Positions 1-5,913 of a stretch of 6,482 bases of DNA are shown here, piece after piece. The notes under the pieces are model-generated. The model did not search any database. It had not been told where the DNA came from and was given only the letters and a program-made list of their open reading frames with translations. The position numbers were made by a program, and so were the translations under genes. How positions within the stretch are numbered: position 1 is the first letter of the stretch; every line of letters starts with the position of its first letter. The DNA is from UBA4722 sp041690995 (lineage in GTDB: Bacteria; Pseudomonadota; Gammaproteobacteria; DSM-16500): assembly GCA_041690995.1 (NCBI GenBank), contig JBEPVM010000066.1:1-6482 (forward strand), in the 5' to 3' direction.

Positions 1-37
1 CTTCGCGGGAATGACAAGCTTTCGCGGGAATGACACC
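1..37. repeat. Edge of an interspersed repeat, two direct copies
   Basis: The 15-mer ttcgcgggaatgaca occurs at 2-16 and again at 21-35, a 19-bp period. Similar 'ttcgcgggaatgac' strings are familiar as arms of short interspersed palindromic repeats in many proteobacterial genomes; that is recalled knowledge, not a search. The element continues beyond the left edge, so its full structure, including any complementary arm, cannot be seen. No coding frame is supported here. Confidence 0.6.
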
Positions 38-132
38 GTTAAATGGACGTTCTCGTTATTTCTCCTGCAATCAAGTATCTATAAAATCTAATATTATATT
101 TATTTACCGCTTACTTCATGCATGCCTGTTTT

Positions 133-161
133 TTGATTTGTGCTGAATAGTTACCTATTAT
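133..161 (+). promoter_or_regulatory. Probable sigma-70 promoter of dapE
   Basis: TTGATT at 133-138 and TATTAT at 156-161 are separated by 17 bp, close to the sigma-70 consensus with optimal spacing. Transcription would start near 168, giving a leader of about 50 nt before the dapE start. The rest of 38-218 is AT-rich and shows no other convincing gene or site. Confidence 0.55.
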
Positions 162-218
162 TTAGGCTAAAAGCACGTTATATTACTGCCTGCAGGATTT
201 TAAGAAAAAGGTAACTCC

Positions 219-1349
219 ATGTCAGCTATCATTACACTGCTACAACAACTTATACGTTGTCCCTCTATCACGCCGCACGATGCAGGTTGTCAGGCTATTA
301 TCAGTCAGCATTTAACTTCTTTAGGTTTTAAACTTGAGCCTATGCGCTTTAACCAGGTTGACAATCTTTGGGCGCGTCATGGAACGCAATCGCCCCTGGT
401 TGTTTTTGCAGGACACACAGATGTTGTACCGCCAGGACCTCTTGATGCGTGGATAACAGATCCTTTTGAACCGACTGTGCGTGATGGATTACTGTATGGC
501 CGTGGTGCGGCGGACATGAAAAGCGGGTTAGCCTGCATGATAATCGCGGCAACTCATTTTTTACAAAAAAACCCAGACTATACAGGCTCGATTGCTTTTT
601 TGATCACGAGTGATGAAGAAGGCGCGAGTATTGATGGCACCAAAAAAGTGGTAGAGACGCTCGTAAAACGCAATGAAAAAATGGATTATTGTATTATAGG
701 TGAAGCGACTTCTAATCATCATCTGGGCGATCAGATTCGTGTCGGTCGGCGTGGTTCGCTTAGCGGAAAATTAACTGTCTATGGCAAACAAGGGCATGTT
801 GCTTTTCCACATTTAGCAAAAAACCCCATTCATTTGATAGCCCCGGCATTGCAAACACTTACCTCAACTGTTTGGGATGAAGGCAATGACTATTTCCCAG
901 CAACAACATTCCAAATTTCAAATATACATGCAGGCACAGGTGCGAATAATGTTATTCCTGGCCACTTAGAAATACAATTTAACTTTCGTTTTTCAACGGC
1001 GGTGACTGCGAAAGAATTACAAGATCGTGTCACGCAGTTACTGAATGAAAATCAACTCGAGTTTGATTTGCAATGGGATTATTCAGGGCAACCTTTTTTA
1101 ACCCAACAAGGCAATTTAGTCTCTGCCGTTAAAAAAGCGATTCAGCATATCACAGGGCTTGATACTGTTCTGTCTACAGGCGGTGGCACATCGGATGGAC
1201 GTTTCATTGCCCCGACAGGTACTGAAGTGATTGAATTGGGTCCTTGCAATGCGAGTGTGCATCAAGTCAATGAGCACGTACGTATAGCAGATTTAGAAGT
1301 GCTCACAAAAATTTACGAAGCGACATTGGAGCAGTTGTTTTGTAGGTGA
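219..1349 (+). CDS. dapE: Succinyl-diaminopimelate desuccinylase DapE
   Basis: This cytoplasmic M20-family di-zinc hydrolase cleaves N-succinyl-LL-2,6-diaminopimelate to LL-diaminopimelate and succinate, on the route to lysine and the meso-diaminopimelate of peptidoglycan. The 376 residues match the usual family length. Expected metal ligands are H66 and D68 context in GHTDVVPPG, bridging D99 in GRGAADMK, E134 in SDEEG, E162 in GEAT and H348 in NASVHQ; E133 is the expected catalytic base. They fall one residue below the Haemophilus DapE numbering. The lid/dimerisation insert spans about 179-290, with H193 and N243-N244 as in the family. The start is the ATG at 219, with AAAGGT at 207-212 six bases upstream. 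The gene appears intact and is convergent with dapD about 2.8 kb away. A 280-bp block (681-960) recurs identically at 1939-2218. Confidence 0.97.
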   Translation: MSAIITLLQQLIRCPSITPHDAGCQAIISQHLTSLGFKLEPMRFNQVDNLWARHGTQSPLVVFAGHTDVVPPGPLDAWITDPFEPTVRDGLLYGRGAADMKSGLACMIIAATHFLQKNPDYTGSIAFLITSDEEGASIDGTKKVVETLVKRNEKMDYCIIGEATSNHHLGDQIRVGRRGSLSGKLTVYGKQGHVAFPHLAKNPIHLIAPALQTLTSTVWDEGNDYFPATTFQISNIHAGTGANNVIPGHLEIQFNFRFSTAVTAKELQDRVTQLLNENQLEFDLQWDYSGQPFLTQQGNLVSAVKKAIQHITGLDTVLSTGGGTSDGRFIAPTGTEVIELGPCNASVHQVNEHVRIADLEVLTKIYEATLEQLFCR

Positions 1350-1412
1350 GAGTTTATTCCTAAGAGCGTTAATAATAGATTTTATAGTTTGGAGTATAAA
1401 GGCAACTAATAG

Positions 1413-1475
1413 TTGACAGCTCTTCTTATTATTGAAGTTATTAAAATTGCTCATCGTAAGGAGGTTTACCGATGA
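1413..1475 (+). pseudogene. C-terminal remnant of a RelE/ParE-type toxin
   Basis: An open frame from 1413 to the tga at 1473-1475 translates to LTALLIIEVIKIAHRKEVYR, which has the typical RelE-family C-terminus (…VIKIgHRreVYR). In this frame taa and tag lie immediately upstream (1407-1412), and none of the forward frames between dapE and here continues the RelE fold, so only about 20 codons survive. The stop overlaps the start of the downstream antitoxin gene (ATGA, 1472-1475), the translational coupling typical of toxin-first modules. The full toxin (about 85-95 residues) must have been deleted or replaced between the dapE stop and 1413. Too short to make an active ribonuclease. Confidence 0.7.
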
Positions 1476-1834
1476 AAATACATCCACAAATCATTTCTCA
1501 GAAAGGGCAGCCTGCTTTTGTTGTTTTGCCTTATAAAGAATATAAAACTATCCTGGAATCGCTTGAGGATATTGAGGACGTAGAGGCGGTAAAAGAAGCT
1601 GAACTGGATAAAAGCGAGCGGTTTCCTTTAGCTGTTGTAGAAGAAATTGCTTCTGGTAATCCTATTAAGGTATTACGTGAATATCGAAAAATATCACAAG
1701 CAGAGCTTGCAAATCGTATTAATGTTTCGCGGCAATATATTTCGCAGATTGAAAGCGGAGAACGGACGGGTACAGCAAAGATTTTAAAGAAAATTGCGTT
1801 AATATTAAATGTTAATCTGGATGATCTTGCATAA
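1472..1834 (+). CDS. Orphan type II antitoxin: Phd-like N-terminus plus XRE-type HTH
   Basis: The 120-residue protein has two visible parts. Residues 4-30 (QIISQKGQPAFVVLPYKEY…) resemble the Phd/YefM start, with a Gly-Gln-Pro turn, a hydrophobic strand and a (Y)KEYKTIL helix. An acidic linker covers 31-60. Residues 64-119 form a Cro/C1 XRE helix-turn-helix, with SQAELANRINVSRQYISQIE at 75-94 as the helix pair. The family normally neutralises a RelE-like toxin through the N-terminal part and represses its own operon through the HTH. The start is ATG 1472, preceded by a near-perfect taaggaggt at 1457-1465 lying inside the toxin remnant. With the toxin gone, the protein may persist as a DNA-binding regulator or an anti-addiction antitoxin. 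A TTGACA at 1413-1418 could be a -35 but lacks a good -10. A decayed second copy of its 3' end lies at 4049-4101. Confidence 0.88.
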   Translation: MKIHPQIISQKGQPAFVVLPYKEYKTILESLEDIEDVEAVKEAELDKSERFPLAVVEEIASGNPIKVLREYRKISQAELANRINVSRQYISQIESGERTGTAKILKKIALILNVNLDDLA

Positions 1835-1844
1835 AATTATACTG

Positions 1845-1930
1845 TCAAACATCCCGTAATAATGCATTAATGCCTACTTTTTCTCGTGTTTTTGCATCCA
1901 CTTGTTTAACGATGACAGCGCAATACAAAC
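1845..1930 (-). pseudogene. 3' fragment of a second dapD copy
   Basis: Read on the minus strand, this encodes the last 27 codons of DapD plus a stop, from LYCAVIVKQV to INALLRDV. It aligns without gaps to 4113-4198 of the intact dapD with 9 differences in 86 bases. Five changes are silent, two are conservative or mild (I to V, E to A), and the stop is TGA instead of TAG. Homology continues past the stop on the antitoxin side, where 1833-1842 matches 4101-4110. At 1929-1930 the dapD match ends and dapE sequence begins, sharing only 'ac' at the junction. The rest of this dapD copy is missing. Confidence 0.92.
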
Positions 1931-2304
1931 TGTGCGTGATGGATTATTGTATTATAGGTGAAGCGACTTCTAATCATCATCTGGGCGATCAGATTCGTGT
2001 CGGTCGGCGTGGTTCGCTTAGCGGAAAATTAACTGTCTATGGCAAACAAGGGCATGTTGCTTTTCCACATTTAGCAAAAAACCCCATTCATTTGATAGCC
2101 CCGGCATTGCAAACACTTACCTCAACTGTTTGGGATGAAGGCAATGACTATTTCCCAGCAACAACATTCCAAATTTCAAATATACATGCAGGCACAGGTG
2201 CGAATAATGTTATTCCTGTTAATGAAAATGTACGTATAGCAGATTTAGAAGTGCTTACAAAAATTTACGAAGCGACATTGGAGCAGTTGTTTTGCAAGAA
2301 ATAA
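1929..2304 (+). pseudogene. Doubly deleted second copy of dapE
   Basis: Three dapE pieces are joined. Positions 1929-1946 match dapE 474-491. Positions 1939-2218 match dapE 681-960 with no difference seen over 280 bp. Positions 2218-2297 match dapE 1266-1345 with 7 differences in 80. The first join is a 197-bp deletion between two copies of atggatta (dapE 484-491 and 681-688) that shifts the original frame. The second is a 306-bp in-frame deletion. From ATG 1939 the frame encodes DapE residues 155-247 joined to the last ~26 residues. It keeps E162 and most of the lid domain but lacks H66, D68, D99, E133, E134 and H348, so it cannot be catalytic. The frame is also open back to an ATG at 1870, but that part is antisense of dapD. 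No ribosome binding site is visible before either ATG. Confidence 0.93.
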
Positions 2305-2305
2305 T

Positions 2306-3946
2306 TTATTTCTGTCTTGTTGGCCTAAGAATTTCTTTTACTTCATTCACTTTTTCTTGTCCTTCAACTTTCCATATCTTACCACAACAATGTGCGATAC
2401 CTACTGTTAATCCGGTGGCAATTGCTTTCATCACCCACCATAGCCATTCATCTCGACGGGCATTTAGTTTTTTAGCCGCTTCGGGCAGTGCTTTCCTAAA
2501 AGCAATCAGTTTTTTAGCGTCTGTCTCTTCAAGTGCATTACCACGGAGTATCTTAATTAACTTGGATGTCTCATCTTTTTTTGCGTTTAAATCAGACTGC
2601 GTTAACATTTTTCTTTTCAATCTGGATGATTCTGATTGAATAAGATGATTGTGGTAGGCGTTAAAATTCGCTAGAAAATTTGCAATGTTCTGGTGATTAT
2701 CGTGAACCATCTGCTGGTATTTTGTTATGGCAATTGTGACTTCCCAGATATTATTATTTGCTCGTTTATATGTTAATGGTAGTGATTGAGGTTTATTTCC
2801 ATATTCCTTTAACAAATCCTGATAATCTTTATCAGTAAATGAAAAAGTAATATTTTCTCCTTTACATTCGATTGACTGGCTTCGAATGCCGTATCTTGCT
2901 TCGAACTCGTCTATCGCTGCGTTTTCTGTTAAGGAAATGAAATGTACTGCAAGTAATTTAATAAATTTTTCTCTTTTATTATCGTTAAGTGTGGATAGAT
3001 AAGAGGATAGTGCTTCATGTTGGGAAGGTTTTAACGTATTTAATTTCTGTATTACTGTGTGTGCTAACTTTTCTTCTTGATTAACTTCACTTTGTAAATT
3101 CTGTAGCTTCTCAATAAATGCTGCTGGAGATTCTTGCGCCTGTACCCGATCGGCCAAGATATCACGAACGTCTTTTCGAAGCATTAAATCTTTTAAATTA
3201 CAAGGCTGTCTTGTAAGAGGGTTGAGAATTCGCCCATCTCGTTCTGGAATTAATTTTAATACTTCTCCACATAAATCAAAAACATCGTCTGGCGTGTCTG
3301 GAAAAGAAACTGGGATTGTAGGAAGACTAGCTGAAAGAAGTCCAACGTGGGTTTCTCCAATGTTTTTTTCATCGAGGGAAACATTTCCAAGGCACTTGGT
3401 TGACTCTTGGGCGTAGTCATAAAGGCTCGGACATTCATTTTTAAGATAAGGGCTAAAAAATCCCCATATCGCTTCAGCAGTCGGTGCTGGAGCAAGCTCC
3501 CAACAAGGAACTTGTACGGTTTTTTGGTTGGATTGTCTTCTATATTCTAGAAAGAAATGTGCAACATGAGCGCCTGCTAGATGTTGGGTTAACATTTGTC
3601 TAAATCGAGCCTGCGTATTCTCATTAGGAGGATTCACACTGCTTTCTCTTATGTAAAGCTTTCTATTGTTCTGCTCAACGCGATAACAATGGTTTATTGA
3701 AAAAGCTTGGAGGAGTCGATTAATTTCCGATTTTAAAAGTAGACCTCTTTGTGGTAATGCTTGAGCGTTTTCTCGCGGTTGAGGAGCTCTGGCTGGAAGC
3801 TGGGGGATTATGTAGGGCATTGGTTCTTGGTGTAGTCCTCTTCCTACTAGTAGTAGCTCTCTTATTCTTCTTCCATTTTCTAAAAACTGCATCGAGTTTA
3901 ATAATTCTGGAGGAAGTCTTCCATCGGAGGGCAATCGGCCGAACAT
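2306..3946 (-). CDS. Uncharacterised 546-residue protein, candidate secreted effector
   Basis: I do not recognise a family. A GTG nine bases upstream (3953-3955) would give 549 residues, but the ATG at 3944-3946 is preferred: AAGGTG lies six bases before it and includes that GTG. Numbering from the GTG, there is no signal peptide. Residues 44-72 are rich in Pro, Arg and Gln. Residues 226-270 carry a short segment (IPERDGRILNPLTRQPC) whose NPLTRQP core vaguely recalls U-box-like or NPxTR motifs; this is weak. Residues 275-345 and 415-500 are predicted mostly helical and charged. A hydrophobic stretch at 504-528 (starting WLWWVMKAIATG) could be one membrane helix near the C-terminus. The last 20 residues hold Glu at -9, -12, -16 and -19, loosely like the Glu-rich tail of Dot/Icm substrates. 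The stop lies one base from the dapE' stop, consistent with insertion into the duplicated locus. Confidence 0.85.
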   Translation of the reverse strand: MFGRLPSDGRLPPELLNSMQFLENGRRIRELLLVGRGLHQEPMPYIIPQLPARAPQPRENAQALPQRGLLLKSEINRLLQAFSINHCYRVEQNNRKLYIRESSVNPPNENTQARFRQMLTQHLAGAHVAHFFLEYRRQSNQKTVQVPCWELAPAPTAEAIWGFFSPYLKNECPSLYDYAQESTKCLGNVSLDEKNIGETHVGLLSASLPTIPVSFPDTPDDVFDLCGEVLKLIPERDGRILNPLTRQPCNLKDLMLRKDVRDILADRVQAQESPAAFIEKLQNLQSEVNQEEKLAHTVIQKLNTLKPSQHEALSSYLSTLNDNKREKFIKLLAVHFISLTENAAIDEFEARYGIRSQSIECKGENITFSFTDKDYQDLLKEYGNKPQSLPLTYKRANNNIWEVTIAITKYQQMVHDNHQNIANFLANFNAYHNHLIQSESSRLKRKMLTQSDLNAKKDETSKLIKILRGNALEETDAKKLIAFRKALPEAAKKLNARRDEWLWWVMKAIATGLTVGIAHCCGKIWKVEGQEKVNEVKEILRPTRQK

Positions 3947-3985
3947 AGTAGTCACCTTATTTCATAAAGTTTTTTAAAATATCCA

Positions 3986-3991
3986 ATTATA
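3986..3991 (-). promoter_or_regulatory. Candidate -10 box for the 546-residue protein gene
   Basis: Read on the minus strand, these bases are TATAAT, a perfect -10 hexamer. Transcription would start near 3979, about 33 nt before the ATG at 3946. No good -35 hexamer sits 16-18 bp upstream, so an activator may be needed or the site may be chance in AT-rich DNA. Confidence 0.4.
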
Positions 3992-4048
3992 TCAGATATG
4001 CTTTATTTAAATACGAATGAATTTTAATTTTTTTAGAATAAATAATAA

Positions 4049-4101
4049 ATTTTAAAAAAATTGCACTACTATTAAGCGTTAATCGGGATAATATTGTATA
4101 A
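4049..4101 (+). pseudogene. Decayed 3' end of a second antitoxin (XRE) gene
   Basis: This stretch aligns to 1781-1834, the 3' end of the antitoxin gene, with about 42 of 52 positions matching and a one-base gap. In frame to the taa at 4099-4101 it reads KKIALLLSVNRDNIV, against KKIALILNVNLDDLA in the intact protein. Differences are mostly conservative, so this copy diverged while still coding and was truncated later. Homology is lost upstream of about 4049. Downstream it runs straight into the dapD 3' end, in the same order as at 1781-1930, showing that both antitoxin copies sat against a dapD 3' end. Confidence 0.75.
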
Positions 4102-4124
4102 AAATTATACTTCTAAACATCCCG
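4084..4124. other. Nested inverted repeat at the dapD stop
   Basis: cgggat at 4084-4089 pairs with atcccg at 4119-4124, and inside them gtataa/ttatac (4096-4101 and 4105-4110) form a second 6-bp stem around three bases. The structure spans the dapD stop codon (4113-4115). It could slow or end dapD transcription, but there is no clear U-run, so it is not called as an intrinsic terminator. The outer pairing is absent at the duplicate site near 1817-1856. Confidence 0.3.
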
Positions 4125-4934
4125 TAATAATTCATTAATGCCTATCTTTTCTCGTGTTTTTGCATCCACTTGCTTAACAATCACAGCGCAATATAAACCA
4201 TACTTTTGATCGGCGCTGGGTAAATTTCCAGAGACAACGACAGAGCCTGCGGGAATTCGGCCATACGTGATCGCACCTGTTTCGCGATGATAAATACGAG
4301 TGCTTTGGCTGATGTAAACGCCCATGGAAATCACGGCGCCTGTTTCTACAATAACACCTTCTACAATTTCAGAACGAGCGCCGATAAAACAATTATCTTC
4401 AATAATAGTAGGATTAGTTTGAAGAGGTTCTAAGACGCCACCAATACCAACACCGCCTGAGAGGTGTACGTTTTTGCCGATTTGTGCGCAGGAGCCAACG
4501 GTTGCCCAGGTGTCAACCATTGTGCCTGAATCCACATAAGCGCCGATATTCACATACGAGGGCATTAGAACAGTATGGGGTGCCAGATAAGCGCCTCTGC
4601 GGATAGTCCCTGGGGGTACGATGCGTACGCCCATCGCCTTAAAATCTGCTTCATTCATATTGGCGAATTTAAGAGGTATTTTATCAAAATAATTCGTAAA
4701 ATCGCCTTCGATAACTTGATTATCGTGAATGCGAAAATAAAGCAGTATCGCTTTTTTTATCCATTCATTGACTTGCCATTGGCTATTTATTTTTTCTGCG
4801 ATGCGTATTTTTCCTTCGTCTAGTAAAGAAATCACTTGTTGTATGGCTTCTTTGAGATCGTGAGGTGCTGTCTTGGATGACAGTGCAGTGGGATTTTCAA
4901 AGGCGGTTTCTATTTTTAATTTTAACTCTTGCAT
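4113..4934 (-). CDS. dapD: Tetrahydrodipicolinate N-succinyltransferase DapD
   Basis: DapD transfers succinyl from succinyl-CoA to tetrahydrodipicolinate, giving N-succinyl-2-amino-6-ketopimelate, two steps before DapE. The protein is a cytoplasmic homotrimer. The chosen start, ATG at 4932-4934 (MQELKLKIETAFENP), gives 273 residues, close to the usual 274. The frame is open to 4979, but that extension would overlap the upstream gene and is not typical of DapD, while AGGA lies at 4943-4946 before the chosen ATG. Residues 1-100 form the helical N-terminal domain. About 103-215 is a left-handed beta-helix of hexapeptide repeats (IGAYVDSGTMVD, IGKNVHLSGGVGIGG, IGARSEIVEGVIV), with D141 and E189 as expected active-site residues. 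Residues 230-273 form the C-terminal segment. It follows the DUF1460 gene by 16 bp in a likely operon. Confidence 0.97.
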   Translation of the reverse strand: MQELKLKIETAFENPTALSSKTAPHDLKEAIQQVISLLDEGKIRIAEKINSQWQVNEWIKKAILLYFRIHDNQVIEGDFTNYFDKIPLKFANMNEADFKAMGVRIVPPGTIRRGAYLAPHTVLMPSYVNIGAYVDSGTMVDTWATVGSCAQIGKNVHLSGGVGIGGVLEPLQTNPTIIEDNCFIGARSEIVEGVIVETGAVISMGVYISQSTRIYHRETGAITYGRIPAGSVVVSGNLPSADQKYGLYCAVIVKQVDAKTREKIGINELLRDV

Positions 4935-4950
4935 GGTATTTATCCTGTTT

Positions 4951-5844
4951 TTAAATAATAGTCTCGATGTGGATTCCACTGACAGGTGCTGGCCGTTGAT
5001 CGTCTAAAAAAGATTTTAAATACTCTATCAGAGGTAAGCAAACTACTTCTTTGTTAAGAGCAGCATGATAAAAAAGAATATCTGTGAGAGTACGAATGGC
5101 AATACCGAGATGAGATACATTTAAGTGAGTTCCATAATCTCTATTGTTGTCTTTTAGAATGAGAGGTCGCCAATGAGGACGGACTATTTCAATGACTGCA
5201 ATGTTTGGCAGTTGATTCCATACATCGGCATTCGGTTCGCCTTGAGTGTCAAATAAATGAGACAAATGGATATAGGCTAATGTGCTGGATTCGGGGGTAA
5301 ATTTTTCGCCTTCGGCTCTGAGCTGTGTAAGACGTCTTTGTGTTTCTTCTAAAGATAGATTCGGTATATTCAAGTTAGCGAGAGTTTTTTTCTCATAAAA
5401 TTCAGGTTTATTGATAATAGCAGTCGTAAACTCAGCAATGGGTTTTTGTTGTAGATCAAGTATTTCTTGAGTGGTATCTTTTATAAAACCCAGTTTTTGC
5501 AAATGTGGATTCCATTCTAAATCCGTGAACCAATCTGTTCTATAAATGTAATTGATTTCGGGTTGTTGATATCGAATGCTCAGTATATTTTTTTCAAATT
5601 GGAAAAAATGTGTCGCATTTGCCAGCGCGAGTACAGTATCAACATAAGTCACACAGTCAAATTGGTCAGCACGGTATAAAGGCAATGTCGAGTAAATGCC
5701 ATTTTCGCCTTCACCCAAGGGTTCAAGTTGATAAGGTGCTCTAAGGAAAGAAGCCGCAATAGTCTCTAGGCGTAAAGGTAAATCCATCGCATGGAGCTTA
5801 GGATGGTCTTGATAAAATTGAATAAACGCTGCATCGTAGGTCAT
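4951..5844 (-). CDS. DUF1460 family protein, N-acetylmuramoyl-L-alanine amidase-like
   Basis: The 297-residue protein fits the DUF1460 family, an NlpC/P60-like cysteine-hydrolase fold thought to act on peptidoglycan. The nucleophile is probably C64 in QFDCVTYVDTVLALA, and the general base H245 in NVSHLGIAI; the following ILFYHAALNKEVV strand is also family-like. No signal peptide or lipobox is seen at MTYDAAFIQFYQ, and an in-frame tga closes the frame just upstream, so export is unclear: the enzyme may act on cytoplasmic muropeptides or be exported another way. The ATG at 5842-5844 lacks a good Shine-Dalgarno sequence. The gene precedes dapD with a 16-bp gap and is divergent from msbA across 69 bp. 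The fold assignment is fairly secure; substrate and localisation are inference. Confidence 0.85.
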   Translation of the reverse strand: MTYDAAFIQFYQDHPKLHAMDLPLRLETIAASFLRAPYQLEPLGEGENGIYSTLPLYRADQFDCVTYVDTVLALANATHFFQFEKNILSIRYQQPEINYIYRTDWFTDLEWNPHLQKLGFIKDTTQEILDLQQKPIAEFTTAIINKPEFYEKKTLANLNIPNLSLEETQRRLTQLRAEGEKFTPESSTLAYIHLSHLFDTQGEPNADVWNQLPNIAVIEIVRPHWRPLILKDNNRDYGTHLNVSHLGIAIRTLTDILFYHAALNKEVVCLPLIEYLKSFLDDQRPAPVSGIHIETII

Positions 5845-5913
5845 AAGCTTTATTTTTGTTATAGATCAAAAGTATGCTAGTATAAGCCTTTTTTAACTAT
5901 TATTAAAGTACGT
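5845..5913. promoter_or_regulatory. Divergent promoter region, DUF1460-dapD versus msbA
   Basis: These 69 bp must hold promoters for both directions. For msbA, TTGTTA at 5856-5861 lies 16 bp before TAGTAT at 5878-5883, with TATAAG at 5881-5886 as an alternative -10. For the minus strand, TATACT (5884-5879) is a plausible -10, with only a weak TTTAAT-like -35. The two -10 candidates overlap, so the promoters may compete. Confidence 0.4.

Noticed and set aside
1..37. CRISPR array fragment
   Set aside because: Two copies of a 15-mer only 19 bp apart leave no room for spacers, and the motif is a common interspersed repeat.
1413..1442. TTGACA at 1413-1418 as a -35 box for the antitoxin gene
   Set aside because: The hexamer is perfect, but positions 16-18 bp downstream give only agttat/gttatt, and the sequence is explained as codons of the toxin remnant. 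Left as a possibility only.
1870..1938. Plus-strand frame upstream of dapE' as a real N-terminus of a 144-residue protein
   Set aside because: Most of these bases are the antisense of the dapD 3' end, and no ribosome binding site precedes the ATG at 1870, so the fusion frame is accidental.
1839..2304. Insertion sequence or transposon boundary at the duplicated block
   Set aside because: No transposase, terminal inverted repeats or target-site duplication could be seen; homologous and short-homology recombination explain the joints.
2292..2639. Plus-strand open frame rich in Ser and Phe
   Set aside because: It lies antisense to the 3' end of the orphan gene, lacks a ribosome binding site and has the biased composition of a shadow frame.
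3256..3495. Minus-strand open frame of 79 codons inside the orphan gene
   Set aside because: It is a different-frame shadow of the 546-residue coding region, whose longer frame has a proper start and ribosome binding site.
4068..4080. PmrA-like box (cttaat on the minus strand) upstream of the orphan gene
   Set aside because: Only one half-site is seen, it is about 80 bp from the -10 candidate, and it lies within the antitoxin remnant, so chance is enough to explain it.
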